A stretch of 64,000 nt of DNA from Loigolactobacillus iwatensis (GTDB lineage Bacteria > Bacillota > Bacilli > Lactobacillales > Lactobacillaceae): contig NZ_RHNP01000004.1 in assembly GCF_003950295.1 (NCBI RefSeq), positions 88,807-152,806 of the forward strand. The letters run 5' to 3'. The notes under the pieces were generated by a model. It saw nothing but the letters and a program-made list of their open reading frames with translations, was not told the origin of the DNA and ran no database searches. Made by a program: the position numbers and the translations under genes. Below, piece by piece: positions 8,798-17,725 of the stretch (position 1 is the stretch's first letter; each line of letters starts with the position of its first letter).

Positions 8798-9955
8798 GTG
8801 CGAAAAAAGTTACAGTTAATTGATTATTATATTTTAATCCCTTACCTACTGCTTTGTGGTGTAGGTGTGGTTATGGTTTATAGTGCTAGTTCCAATTTGG
8901 TTGGTCAAAATCCATTATCCTATTTAGTTAAGCAGATTAGTTGGACCATCGTTGGGCTGATATTGGCCGCGTTCGTTTACGCGATGAAACTAAAAGTGCT
9001 CCGAAATCGGCGTTTAATTATGCTAGCATTAATTGTCGTTTTCCTTATGTTAGGTTATTTAATTTTTTTCGGCCACTCTGTTAATGGGGCTGCTGCGTGG
9101 ATTAACATCGGGCCAATAAATATTCAACCTGGTGAATTTGCTAAATTAGTGTTGATTTGGTATTTTGCATACATACTTAGTCGGCGTGAGCGAAGAATGG
9201 TCGAACCTAAGCTTAGTGAAGTTGTTCGTGCCTTAGTCGGGCCAATTTTCATTGCTGCCGTTATGATGTGGATGGTGCTTGTTTCCCCAGATATGGGCGG
9301 CATGGCTATTCTTTTATCCATTGCAATAATGTTAATTTTAACTAGTGGTTTATCTTACCGAATTGGGCTAACGCTCATTGCACTATTAGGGACTAGTGTT
9401 GGGGGCTTGTTTTATTTTTTAACCCATCACATAATAAAATCACTAGAAAATAATTATCAATATCAACGAATTCTGTCCTTTATTAATCCTTTTGAGTTGG
9501 CCAATAAAGGTGGTAAACAATTGGTTAATTCTTACTACGCAATTAATAATGGCGGTTGGTTTGGCGTTGGTCTAGGAAATAGTATTCAAAAACGTGGTTA
9601 TTTACCAGAACCGAATACTGACTTTATTATTTCGATAACGGCTGAGGAGCTAGGCTTTGTTATGGTTGCCATATTGATCTTTTTGATCTTTTTTTTGGCA
9701 GCAAGAATTATTTTAGTTGGCGTTCGATCTAAGGATCCTTTCAGTGCGTTGTTATGTATTGGAATTGGCACCATGATTGTTGTTCAAACGTCGTTTAATC
9801 TTGGCGGGGTTTGCGGAATATTGCCAATAACTGGGGTCACATTTCCGTTTATCAGTTATGGTGGTTCATCCATGTTGGTTTTGGCACTTTCAATGGGAGT
9901 TGCCCTAAACATCAGTGCAACGGAAAAGAAAACTAGTTTAGTTAAAAGCAAGTAG
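8798..9955 (+). CDS. ftsW: Peptidoglycan glycosyltransferase FtsW (SEDS family)
   Basis: This 385-residue polytopic membrane protein has about ten transmembrane segments. Recognisable SEDS landmarks are GVVMVYSAS near the N-terminus, a GAAAWINIGPINIQPGEFAK loop, LVSPDMGG, the large extracellular loop ending in PEPNTDFI, and GVTFPFISYGGSS. SEDS proteins polymerise lipid II; the position next to ylaN and pyc favours the division-specific FtsW over RodA. The GTG start has AGGA upstream. It is co-transcribed with ylaN. Confidence 0.9.
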   Translation: MRKKLQLIDYYILIPYLLLCGVGVVMVYSASSNLVGQNPLSYLVKQISWTIVGLILAAFVYAMKLKVLRNRRLIMLALIVVFLMLGYLIFFGHSVNGAAAWINIGPINIQPGEFAKLVLIWYFAYILSRRERRMVEPKLSEVVRALVGPIFIAAVMMWMVLVSPDMGGMAILLSIAIMLILTSGLSYRIGLTLIALLGTSVGGLFYFLTHHIIKSLENNYQYQRILSFINPFELANKGGKQLVNSYYAINNGGWFGVGLGNSIQKRGYLPEPNTDFIISITAEELGFVMVAILIFLIFFLAARIILVGVRSKDPFSALLCIGIGTMIVVQTSFNLGGVCGILPITGVTFPFISYGGSSMLVLALSMGVALNISATEKKTSLVKSK

Positions 9956-10000
9956 TTTTGGTTATTTAATTGATTTGAAAATGAGAAAGGTGCTGAGAGC

Positions 10001-13000
10001 ATGAAAAAAGTATTAATCGCAAATCGCGGGGAGATTGCGGTCCGAATTATTCGTGCATGTCAAGAACTAGGTTTGAAAACGGTAGGAATTTATGCTAAAG
10101 AGGATGAATATTCAATTCATCGTTTTAGGGCTGATGAGGCCTACGTTGTTGGTAAGGGGAAACAACCAATTGCGGCTTATTTAGACATTGAAGATATTAT
10201 TCGTGTGGCGAAAATGAGTGGGGCCGATGCAATTCACCCTGGTTATGGCTTTTTGTCAGAAAATGCACAATTTGCTCGACGCTGTCAAGAAGAAGGAATT
10301 ACTTTTGTTGGACCAACACCGGAGTTACTAGAAATGTTTGGTGATAAAGTGGCTGCTAAACGTGCGGCCAAAGAGGCCCACGTTCAGGCAATTCCAGGAG
10401 TAGATGAACCAATTAAAGATCTAGCCGAATTACAAGCCTTTGGTGAGAAATATGGTTATCCATTGATGATCAAGGCGGCTATGGGTGGTGGCGGCCGCGG
10501 AATGCGTGTTGTTTCTCGTCCTGAGGATTTGTCCGAAAGTTATGATCGTGCTCGAAGTGAATCCATGCAGTCTTTTGGTAGTGATGAAATTTACGTTGAG
10601 CGTTTTATTAAATCGGCCAAACATATTGAAGTCCAAGTACTAGCGGATCAACACGGCAATGTTGTCCATCTTTTTGAACGGGATTGTTCAGTGCAACGCC
10701 GTAACCAAAAGGTAATCGAGGTTGCTCCGTGCGTTATTTTAACGACAGAACAGCGGGAACGAGTCACGAGTGCGGCAGTTCGTTTTATGGCACACGTTAA
10801 TTATCAGAACGCCGCAACAGTTGAATTCTTATTCGAGCCAGAACAAGATCAATTTTACTTTATTGAAGTAAATCCACGAGTTCAGGTTGAACATACTATT
10901 ACCGAGATGATTACAGGAATTGATATTGTTCAAACGCAGTTAAAGATCGCACAAGGCTTAGATTTATTTAAGGATATTGGTTTACCACAACAAAAGGACA
11001 TTAAATTTCACGGTGCTGCCCTACAGTGTCGGGTAACAACTGAAGATCCGTTGAATAATTTTATGCCAGATACAGGCACCATCGAAACTTACCGTTCTCC
11101 AGGTGGTAATGGTGTCCGGTTGGATGGTGGTAATGCATATGCCGGTGCTGTAATCACACCTTATTTTGATTCCTTATTAGTTAAGGTTTGTACGCACGCT
11201 TATACATTTGAAAAGGCCGTAAAAAAGATGCAACGTGTACTTCATGAATTTAAAATTCGCGGTGTAAAAACAAATATTGCCTTTATGGAAAATGTTATTC
11301 AACACCCAACTTTCCTTTCTGGAGAAGCAGAAACAACCTTTATTGATCACACACCTGCTCTTTTTCAGGTTGCTAAACGAGTTGATAATAGTTCGCAAAA
11401 AATGCAATATATTGGTGATATTACGGTTAATGGTTACGATGATGTGGAAAGTCACGAGAAAAAATATTATCCTGAAGGCCATTACCGTGAACAATTCAAA
11501 CCTTTCCCTAAGAAGCTAGTTACGGCCAAGACAATATTGGATTCAAAGGGACCGCTAGCAGTTAATGATTGGTTAAAGCAACAGTCGGAGGTTTTATTAA
11601 CCGATACAACGTTACGCGATGCCCACCAAAGCCTTTTTGCAACCCGGATGCGAACGCATGATATGGTTAAGATTGCGGATTCAATGCAACAGGCAATGCC
11701 TAATCTATTTTCTTATGAGATGTGGGGTGGCGCGACTTTTGATGTTGCCTATCGCTTCTTGGTTGAGGACCCTTGGACCCGGTTAAAGTTATTGCGGCAA
11801 AAAATGCCCCATACGCTATTACAAATGTTGTTCCGGGGCAGTAATGCCGTTGGGTACAAAAACTATCCGGATAACATGCTGGTTGCCTTCATTAAACAGG
11901 CTGCAACCGATGGGATTGATGTTTTTCGAATTTTTGATAGTTTAAATTGGGTGCCCCAGCTTGAAAAGAGCATCCAGGCCGTCCGTGATAATAATAAGAT
12001 TGCTGAAGCGGCCATTTGTTATACCGGTGATATTCTTGATCCCGATAAGCAAAAATATAATTTGAAATACTACTTAGATTTGGCCAAAGAACTTCAAGCC
12101 GCTGGTGCAACGATCATTGGCATTAAAGATATGGCCGGTCTATTAAAGCCTGAAGCTGCCTATGAATTGGTTAGTTCTTTAAAAGATAAGGTTGATTTAC
12201 CAATTCATTTACACACGCATGATACAACTGGTAATGGGGTTATGACCTATCAACGTGCGATTGCTGCGGGAGTTGACGTTGTTGATGTGGCGCAAAGTGC
12301 GTTGTCTGGAACAACAAGTCAGCCAAGTATGCAAAGCCTATATTATGCGTTAGATGGTAATGTACGCCAACCTCAATTAGATGTTAAGGCAACGGAACGG
12401 CTGAATCACTACTTTGAAGGCATTCGCCCATTCTATGATGACTTTGCTAATGGTTTAAATGCGCCTTTACCAGATAACTATTCCGCGCAAATGCCAGGTG
12501 GCCAGTACTCCAATTTACGACAACAGGCTCACGCAATGGGTCTGGGCAATCGCTGGGAAGAAGTTAAATTAATGTACGCGACGGTTAACAGTATGTTTGG
12601 TGACATTGTTAAGGTAACACCGTCTTCAAAGGTTGTTGGTGATATGGCCTTATTTATGGTCCAACATGATTTAACGGAAGAAGACGTTTACCATGATGGC
12701 GCAACAATTGATTTCCCTGATTCGGTCATTAATTTCTTCATGGGTGATTTAGGCCAACCAGTTGGCGGATTTCCAAAGAAGTTACAACAAATTATTTTAA
12801 AGGGAAAGACGCCTTTAACCGTTAGACCCGGAAGCTTGGCAAAGCCGGTTGACTTCACGGCAGTTAAGCAAGAACTAGCCGCTAAGATGAATTCTGAACC
12901 AACGCAAGAGGATGTTTTAAGTTACATTTTGTATCCGGATGTCTTTTTAGACTATACACGTCGTGAGTCTGAGTACGGCAACATTTCAATGCTTGATACA

Positions 13001-13438
13001 CCGACCTTCTTCCAAGGAATGCGATTAGGTGAACGGGTTGAAGTACAATTGCGACCAGGTAAAATTCTAATTTTAATCTTAAATGAGGTTGGCGAACCTG
13101 ATATTGAAGGTAACCGAACGCTTTACTTTACGGTTAATGGGCAACGAAGCGAAGTTGTTGTTAAGGATAAAAATGCTAAACAGTCTGATGTCGTCAGTCA
13201 GAAGGCAGAGCCAACAAATCAAGAACAGATCGGCGCTTCAATGACGGGGACCGTTTTAAATGTCTTGGTTGAAACGGATCAAGTCGTCCAACAAGGTGAT
13301 CCGTTGTTGGTTACAGAAGCCATGAAGATGGAAACAACGATTCAGGCACCCTTTACTGGTCGTATTAGTCATCTTTACGTTCAAGAGGGCGATCGGGTTG
13401 ACACCAACGATTTATTGTTAGAATTAAAACCAGAATGA
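10001..13438 (+). CDS. pyc: Pyruvate carboxylase
   Basis: This 1145-residue single-chain enzyme has the full order of domains. The biotin carboxylase spans about residues 1-450 (ATP-grasp glycine loop MGGGGRGMR; catalytic EVNPRVQVEHT). The carboxyltransferase begins at about 530 (LLTDTTLRDAHQS) and includes the zinc-ligand LHTHDTTGN segment. A biotin carrier domain ends the protein with AMKMET, the biotinylated lysine being Lys1109. It makes oxaloacetate from pyruvate for aspartate and the partial TCA route. AAAGGTG precedes the ATG. No biotin ligase gene is visible in the window. Confidence 0.96.
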   Translation: MKKVLIANRGEIAVRIIRACQELGLKTVGIYAKEDEYSIHRFRADEAYVVGKGKQPIAAYLDIEDIIRVAKMSGADAIHPGYGFLSENAQFARRCQEEGITFVGPTPELLEMFGDKVAAKRAAKEAHVQAIPGVDEPIKDLAELQAFGEKYGYPLMIKAAMGGGGRGMRVVSRPEDLSESYDRARSESMQSFGSDEIYVERFIKSAKHIEVQVLADQHGNVVHLFERDCSVQRRNQKVIEVAPCVILTTEQRERVTSAAVRFMAHVNYQNAATVEFLFEPEQDQFYFIEVNPRVQVEHTITEMITGIDIVQTQLKIAQGLDLFKDIGLPQQKDIKFHGAALQCRVTTEDPLNNFMPDTGTIETYRSPGGNGVRLDGGNAYAGAVITPYFDSLLVKVCTHAYTFEKAVKKMQRVLHEFKIRGVKTNIAFMENVIQHPTFLSGEAETTFIDHTPALFQVAKRVDNSSQKMQYIGDITVNGYDDVESHEKKYYPEGHYREQFKPFPKKLVTAKTILDSKGPLAVNDWLKQQSEVLLTDTTLRDAHQSLFATRMRTHDMVKIADSMQQAMPNLFSYEMWGGATFDVAYRFLVEDPWTRLKLLRQKMPHTLLQMLFRGSNAVGYKNYPDNMLVAFIKQAATDGIDVFRIFDSLNWVPQLEKSIQAVRDNNKIAEAAICYTGDILDPDKQKYNLKYYLDLAKELQAAGATIIGIKDMAGLLKPEAAYELVSSLKDKVDLPIHLHTHDTTGNGVMTYQRAIAAGVDVVDVAQSALSGTTSQPSMQSLYYALDGNVRQPQLDVKATERLNHYFEGIRPFYDDFANGLNAPLPDNYSAQMPGGQYSNLRQQAHAMGLGNRWEEVKLMYATVNSMFGDIVKVTPSSKVVGDMALFMVQHDLTEEDVYHDGATIDFPDSVINFFMGDLGQPVGGFPKKLQQIILKGKTPLTVRPGSLAKPVDFTAVKQELAAKMNSEPTQEDVLSYILYPDVFLDYTRRESEYGNISMLDTPTFFQGMRLGERVEVQLRPGKILILILNEVGEPDIEGNRTLYFTVNGQRSEVVVKDKNAKQSDVVSQKAEPTNQEQIGASMTGTVLNVLVETDQVVQQGDPLLVTEAMKMETTIQAPFTGRISHLYVQEGDRVDTNDLLLELKPE

Positions 13439-13455
13439 TGACTGGGGTTTTATAA

Positions 13456-13881
13456 TTGATAATTACTGAAAATTTACTAGAAGTTACGGATCAAGTTGAT
13501 ACGTTAATCGCTTCGTTAAAGCAAAGTGACGCTTATAAAACTTATTTGGCCGCTAAAGTAAACTTAGCGGTGGATAAAGTGGCGGAAAAAAAGATCCAGA
13601 GTTTTCAGGAAGCAACTGAAAAATTTGACCTAATTAAAGATTATGGGTCCTACGCGCCTGATTTTAAAAGGCTTCGGCGAACAGCCCGTCACGCTAAGCG
13701 TCAAGTTGATTTGGATCCGACCGTAGCGCATTTTCGGCGTTCAGAAATGGATTTACAAACTATTTTGGACGAAATTGGACTTGCAATTGCAAATAGTGTT
13801 TCCAAGGACGTTAAGGTGGCGACTGGTAATCCATTTTTTACCACTGGTCGCCCGGGAAAGCATTGCCAAGTGAAAGGATGA
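13456..13881 (+). CDS. ylbF: YlbF family protein
   Basis: This 141-residue protein has the helical YlbF/YmcA (DUF964) fold signature: ITENLLEVTDQVDTLIASLKQSDAYKTY, then an EATEKFDLIKDYG segment and a C-terminal amphipathic helix. In Bacillus, YlbF forms the Y-complex with YmcA and YaaT, which alters RNase Y action and development. The start is a TTG with only a weak purine-rich site upstream. It lies 17 bp after pyc and 4 bp before ylbG, so it belongs to the same transcription unit. Confidence 0.82.
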   Translation: MIITENLLEVTDQVDTLIASLKQSDAYKTYLAAKVNLAVDKVAEKKIQSFQEATEKFDLIKDYGSYAPDFKRLRRTARHAKRQVDLDPTVAHFRRSEMDLQTILDEIGLAIANSVSKDVKVATGNPFFTTGRPGKHCQVKG

Positions 13882-13885
13882 CATT

Positions 13886-14224
13886 ATGGCATTTGAAGTA
13901 ACGCCACGCCAAGGAATTGTGGTTTGGTTATACAGTATGAAGCAGATCAAACAATTACGTCGTTTCGGTATTATTTACTACAGTTCGCGAAAAATGAAGT
14001 ATGTTTATTTATATGTTGATCAGGCAGTGGCTGAACAAACGTTACAGCAATTAAGAAAGTTACATTTTGTTAAACGGGTTGAAGTTTCACACCGACCAGA
14101 ATTAGATATGAATTTTGGTGATCGCGTTGGTAAATTGGATGATTTCGAGAATAATAACCAGGAAATAAACGAAACCCGAGTTTTATTGACAACACAAGAT
14201 TTACGTAAAGAAAATAAGATTTAA
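13886..14224 (+). CDS. ylbG: YlbG family protein (UPF0298)
   Basis: This 112-residue protein matches UPF0298: RQGIVVWLYSMKQIKQLRRFG, KMKYVYLYVD and a KRVEVSHRPELDMNF segment. The C-terminal 25 residues are a polar tail beyond the conserved core. Its function is unknown. AAAGGATG lies just upstream. It is fixed between ylbF and rsmD as in Bacillus. Confidence 0.85.
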   Translation: MAFEVTPRQGIVVWLYSMKQIKQLRRFGIIYYSSRKMKYVYLYVDQAVAEQTLQQLRKLHFVKRVEVSHRPELDMNFGDRVGKLDDFENNNQEINETRVLLTTQDLRKENKI

Positions 14225-14240
14225 AAGAGGATATTAGTTA

Positions 14241-14807
14241 ATGCGAATTATTTCTGGCAATTTTGGTGGTCGAAAATTGAAGGCAGTACCCGGTCGAGCT
14301 ACACGGCCAACAACGGATAAAGTAAAGGAGTCAATCTTCAATATGATTGGGCCTTACTTTGCTGGTGGCAATTGTTTGGACTTGTTTTCTGGCAGCGGTG
14401 CACTGGGAATTGAGGCCGTTTCCCGAGGGATGACCAGTGCAACTTTAGTTGATCGTCAATTTGCGGCAATTAAGGTTATTCACGAAAATATTGAGTTAAC
14501 TAAGGCCGAAAAACAATTTACTGTTTTAAAAATGAGTGCGCAGAATGCTCTCCAAAAATTGGCGGTTCAGCACTGTAAATTTAATTTAATTTTGTTAGAT
14601 CCACCGTACGCAAAGCAGCAAATTATTTCTGATTTACGCGCAATGACTGAGCTAGGTTTAATTGAAAATGAGGCCGTAATTGTTTGCGAAACGGATAGTA
14701 CTACCGTCTTACCAGAAAAATTAACTAATTTTAAGCAAACACGACGCCAAACGTACGGCTTAACTGCTGTTACGCTATACCATTATCAGGAGGCAGCAGA
14801 AGTATGA
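14241..14807 (+). CDS. rsmD: 16S rRNA (guanine(966)-N2)-methyltransferase RsmD
   Basis: This 188-residue Rossmann-fold methyltransferase has the opening MRIISGNFGGRKL, the AdoMet loop LDLFSGSGALGIEA and the catalytic DPPY (LILLDPPYAKQ). RsmD methylates G966 of 16S rRNA during 30S assembly. Its stop overlaps the coaD start by 4 bp (ATGA), so translation is coupled. Confidence 0.93.
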   Translation: MRIISGNFGGRKLKAVPGRATRPTTDKVKESIFNMIGPYFAGGNCLDLFSGSGALGIEAVSRGMTSATLVDRQFAAIKVIHENIELTKAEKQFTVLKMSAQNALQKLAVQHCKFNLILLDPPYAKQQIISDLRAMTELGLIENEAVIVCETDSTTVLPEKLTNFKQTRRQTYGLTAVTLYHYQEAAEV

Positions 14808-15301
14808 CACAGCGAATTGCGATTTTCCCTGGGAGTTTTGATCCGTTTACTAACGGGCATTTAGAAACAGTTAGGCGAGCGAGCCATTTATTTGATAAAT
14901 TAATTATCGCTGTCATGACTAACACCTCCAAACAACCGTTGTTTACTAATGATGAAAAATTAACTTTGATTAGGGCTGCAGTCGCTGAACTACCCAATGT
15001 TAGCGTTGTCGCTCAAGATGCTAAATTAACTGTCCGTTTTGCCGAAAAATTGGGAGCACAATTTATACTGCGCGGTATTCGAAATGTTCGTGATTTTGAA
15101 TATGAAGAGGACATTGCGGCGATGAATAAAATTCAAGCACCACAAATTGAGACTGTGTTTTTATTGGCCGCAAAGAAGTATGCTTTTCTTTCATCTAGTC
15201 TGATCAAAGAGGTTGCCAAGTTTGGTGGCAATATTGAAGATCTGGTACCACCAGCAGTTGCGCGTGAATTAGGTCAGAAATATAAGGCGAAAGAAGGCTA
15301 A
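14804..15301 (+). CDS. coaD: Phosphopantetheine adenylyltransferase
   Basis: This 165-residue protein has the nucleotidyltransferase motif GSFDPFTNGH near the N-terminus, the RGIRNVRDFEYE segment and the late SSSLIKEVAKFGG motif of CoaD. It makes dephospho-CoA from 4'-phosphopantetheine and ATP, the penultimate CoA step. AGGAGG within the end of rsmD serves as ribosome binding site. Confidence 0.95.
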   Translation: MTQRIAIFPGSFDPFTNGHLETVRRASHLFDKLIIAVMTNTSKQPLFTNDEKLTLIRAAVAELPNVSVVAQDAKLTVRFAEKLGAQFILRGIRNVRDFEYEEDIAAMNKIQAPQIETVFLLAAKKYAFLSSSLIKEVAKFGGNIEDLVPPAVARELGQKYKAKEG

Positions 15302-15303
15302 CT

Positions 15304-16335
15304 ATGAAAAAACGCTGGTCTAAATGGCTAGTTTTAGTTGGTGTTTTGGTCCTTATCATTGGGTTGTTTTTGCCGCTGCCTTTTTATCTGGAAACCCCTG
15401 GAACGGCAGAAAACTTAAATAGTTTTGTTAGGGTTGACCACAAAAAAGATCAGCGGGCCGGCAAATATATGCTGACAACAGTGGCTTTACAGCAAGCACG
15501 ACCGATAACGTATTTGTGGAGTAAAACCCAGCCGTTTTCAGAAACAATCAGCAAAAATGATTTGATGGGTAATGATAGCAGTGAAACGTTTAATCAATTA
15601 CAAACTTTCGAAATGCAATCAGCAATTAACGATGCAATTCAGGTTGCCTATAAAAAGGCAGGGCATAGTTACCAGCGCAAGTATTTGGGTATTTATGTGA
15701 TGTCGTTGATGAAACGATCACAGTTTAATGGGAAACTGGCGATTGGCGATACTGTAACGATGATTGATGGTCATCATTTTAAAAGCTCTACCGCATTTAT
15801 TAATTACGTCAAGGATAAGCCAGTCGGCACAAAAGTAACGGTCACTTATCGGCATAAAGGCCAGGCCCGGAAAACAACGCAGCGTTTAATTCATTTACCA
15901 AATACAAAGCGATCTGGTTTGGGTATTACTTTAGTGGATCATTCGACGATTAAAACGAAAATTCCGGTTAAGGTAACCGTTAGTGATATCGGTGGTCCTT
16001 CTGCAGGGTTAATGTTCACGACGGCCATTTATGACCAGTTAACCGGTGGTCACTTACGCAGAGGACGCAAAGTAGCTGGAACAGGTACGATGGCCGCTAA
16101 CGGAACTGTTGGTCCAATCGGTGGGATAGATAAAAAAGTTGTGGCCGCTAACCATGAAGGAGCAACGATTTTCTTTGCACCTGATATTCCGGCAACGGCC
16201 GCGATGAAGAAAGCTGATCCAGGTTATCAAAATAACTATCAAGTTGCTAAAAAGGCGGCCAAAAGGATTCATAGTCATATGAAGATTGTGCCAGTTAAGA
16301 ATTTTACGGATGTCGTAAATTATCTGGCTAAGTAA
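15304..16335 (+). CDS. ylbL: Membrane-anchored PDZ/Lon-like serine protease (YlbL/SepM family)
   Basis: This 343-residue protein has an N-terminal membrane anchor (about 8-26), a PDZ domain (about 120-200) and a Lon-type catalytic domain. The nucleophile is Ser233 in GGPSAG and the partner lysine is Lys277 in GGIDKK. In streptococci the homologue SepM trims the competence peptide outside the cell; in Bacillus YlbL is linked to DNA-damage checkpoint recovery. It lies 2 bp after coaD and just before the com genes. The substrate here is unknown. Confidence 0.88.
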   Translation: MKKRWSKWLVLVGVLVLIIGLFLPLPFYLETPGTAENLNSFVRVDHKKDQRAGKYMLTTVALQQARPITYLWSKTQPFSETISKNDLMGNDSSETFNQLQTFEMQSAINDAIQVAYKKAGHSYQRKYLGIYVMSLMKRSQFNGKLAIGDTVTMIDGHHFKSSTAFINYVKDKPVGTKVTVTYRHKGQARKTTQRLIHLPNTKRSGLGITLVDHSTIKTKIPVKVTVSDIGGPSAGLMFTTAIYDQLTGGHLRRGRKVAGTGTMAANGTVGPIGGIDKKVVAANHEGATIFFAPDIPATAAMKKADPGYQNNYQVAKKAAKRIHSHMKIVPVKNFTDVVNYLAK

Positions 16336-16340
16336 TAAGT

Positions 16341-16410
16341 GCCAACTAATACTGAGGGGCTACTAATTTTAAAATTAGTAACTTTTCAAAAGTATTAGTT
16401 GGCTTTTTTT
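16341..16410 (+). terminator. Large intrinsic terminator with nested palindrome
   Basis: A 13-bp outer stem (16341-16353 / 16391-16403) is followed by T7. Inside it lies a perfect 20-bp palindrome (16361-16380). This ends the pyc-to-ylbL unit before comEA. Confidence 0.9.
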
Positions 16411-16447
16411 GCGGATTTTATTAATGTGGCGAAAGGAGGAATGGGGG

Positions 16448-17152
16448 ATGTCAACTGATTGGTTGGGCCTGATTAAACGTTATTGGTATTGTGGTGTGAT
16501 TGGTCTGTTGCTTGTCATTATAGGTATCGTTAGTTATCAGGCGATATTTCAACGGCCGGCAACTAAAAATGAGGCCGTTTTTTCAAGTTCAAGTGTTATT
16601 CAAGATGGTTCAACTAGTGCACAATACCAGAATACAGCGACTGAGGCACGACAAACTAGTCAACCGATGCAAAAGGGTTTTGTTGATGTTAAGGGGGCGG
16701 TAAAAAAACCAGGTATTTATGTGGTGACTGATAATACCCGGTTATTTGATGTTATTCGTAAGGCCGGTGGACTGGCTGATGATGCCGATCAAAAGCAAGT
16801 AAATCTTGCTCAACAGGTAAGTGATCAACAAATTATTTTTATTCCTAAAATTGGGGAAGAGGTTCCAGCTGAGTTAGGCCTAGCAGAGCAGGCGCCGCCG
16901 ATGGCCGAAAGTGGCAGTACTGGCGCAACAACTAGTTCGACTGACGGGCAACAAGCAGCTGGCCAAACAAATTTAAATACAGCAACGGCAGAGGAGCTAC
17001 AACAGTTAACGGGAATTGGGCAGAAGAAGGCCGAATTAATTATTAATTTTCGTAATGAACAAGGTGGGTTTAAACAGATTGAAGATTTAAAGAAGGTTTC
17101 GGGAATTGGTGAGAAAACCTTTGAAAGTTTAAAAGATAGCATTACAGTCTAA
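16448..17152 (+). CDS. comEA: Competence protein ComEA (DNA receptor)
   Basis: The start is placed at ATG 16448 because AAAGGAGG lies 8 bases upstream; an in-frame ATG 13 codons earlier falls in the terminator T-run. The 234-residue protein has a transmembrane anchor (about 10-33), an SLBB domain (GFVDVKGAVKKPGIY ... FIPKIGE) and a Ser/Thr/Gln-rich linker. A C-terminal pair of helix-hairpin-helix motifs (LTGIGQKKAE and VSGIGEKTFE) binds DNA. ComEA captures double-stranded DNA outside the membrane for transformation. The reading frame is intact. Confidence 0.93.
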   Translation: MSTDWLGLIKRYWYCGVIGLLLVIIGIVSYQAIFQRPATKNEAVFSSSSVIQDGSTSAQYQNTATEARQTSQPMQKGFVDVKGAVKKPGIYVVTDNTRLFDVIRKAGGLADDADQKQVNLAQQVSDQQIIFIPKIGEEVPAELGLAEQAPPMAESGSTGATTSSTDGQQAAGQTNLNTATAEELQQLTGIGQKKAELIINFRNEQGGFKQIEDLKKVSGIGEKTFESLKDSITV

Positions 17153-17153
17153 C

Positions 17154-17182
17154 TTTTTACCTGTTTTAAATTCTGTTATACT
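17154..17182 (+). promoter_or_regulatory. Candidate promoter of comEB
   Basis: An extended -10 TGTTATACT (17174-17182) lies 17 bp from a weak -35 TTTTTA. It lies in the 63-bp gap between comEA and comEB, so comEB may also be expressed independently of competence. Confidence 0.5.
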
Positions 17183-17215
17183 GATAGGCAAATGATTTAA
17201 GGAAGTTGGGGTATT

Positions 17216-17713
17216 ATGGAAAAAATAAAAACACAGCGTTTACCTTGGGATCAGTACTTTATGCTTCAGTCTGTTTTATTATCATTACGTAGTACCTGCC
17301 CAAGAGCAACTGTTGGTGCGGCAATAGTGCGTGACCAACGGGTAATTGCTGGAGGGTATAATGGTTCTGTTTCCGGGGATGATCATTGTATTGATGTTGG
17401 TTGTTATTTAGTTGATGGTCATTGTTTGCGGACGATTCATGCCGAGATGAATGCTATTTTGCAATGTGCTAAATTTGGTGTTGCAACAGCTGGTGCAGAG
17501 ATTTATGTAACTCATTTTCCTTGTTTGCAATGTACGAAAATGTTAATTCAAGCCGGTATTAAAACAATTCATTATTTGAAAGATTACCGGGATGATGATT
17601 ATGCTTTAAAATTGATTAAAAAATCGGGAGTTACGTTGGATCAAGTTAAATTAAACCCAGATTATTTTAATCAATTTAATCTGAAAGATTTGTTTAATCA
17701 GAATTTAGAGTAG
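17216..17713 (+). CDS. comEB: ComE operon protein 2 / dCMP deaminase family
   Basis: This 165-residue zinc-dependent deaminase has the motif HAEMNAI and the PCLQC zinc-ligand pair, preceded by CPRATVGAAIV typical of dCMP deaminases. The family converts dCMP to dUMP; ComEB itself is not needed for DNA uptake in Bacillus. It lies between comEA and comEC in the standard order. All zinc ligands are present. Confidence 0.9.
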   Translation: MEKIKTQRLPWDQYFMLQSVLLSLRSTCPRATVGAAIVRDQRVIAGGYNGSVSGDDHCIDVGCYLVDGHCLRTIHAEMNAILQCAKFGVATAGAEIYVTHFPCLQCTKMLIQAGIKTIHYLKDYRDDDYALKLIKKSGVTLDQVKLNPDYFNQFNLKDLFNQNLE

Positions 17714-17725
17714 TTAATTGACGCG

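Noticed and set aside
16409..16447. Longer comEA start
   Set aside because: The upstream ATG falls in the T-run of the terminator and has no ribosome binding site.
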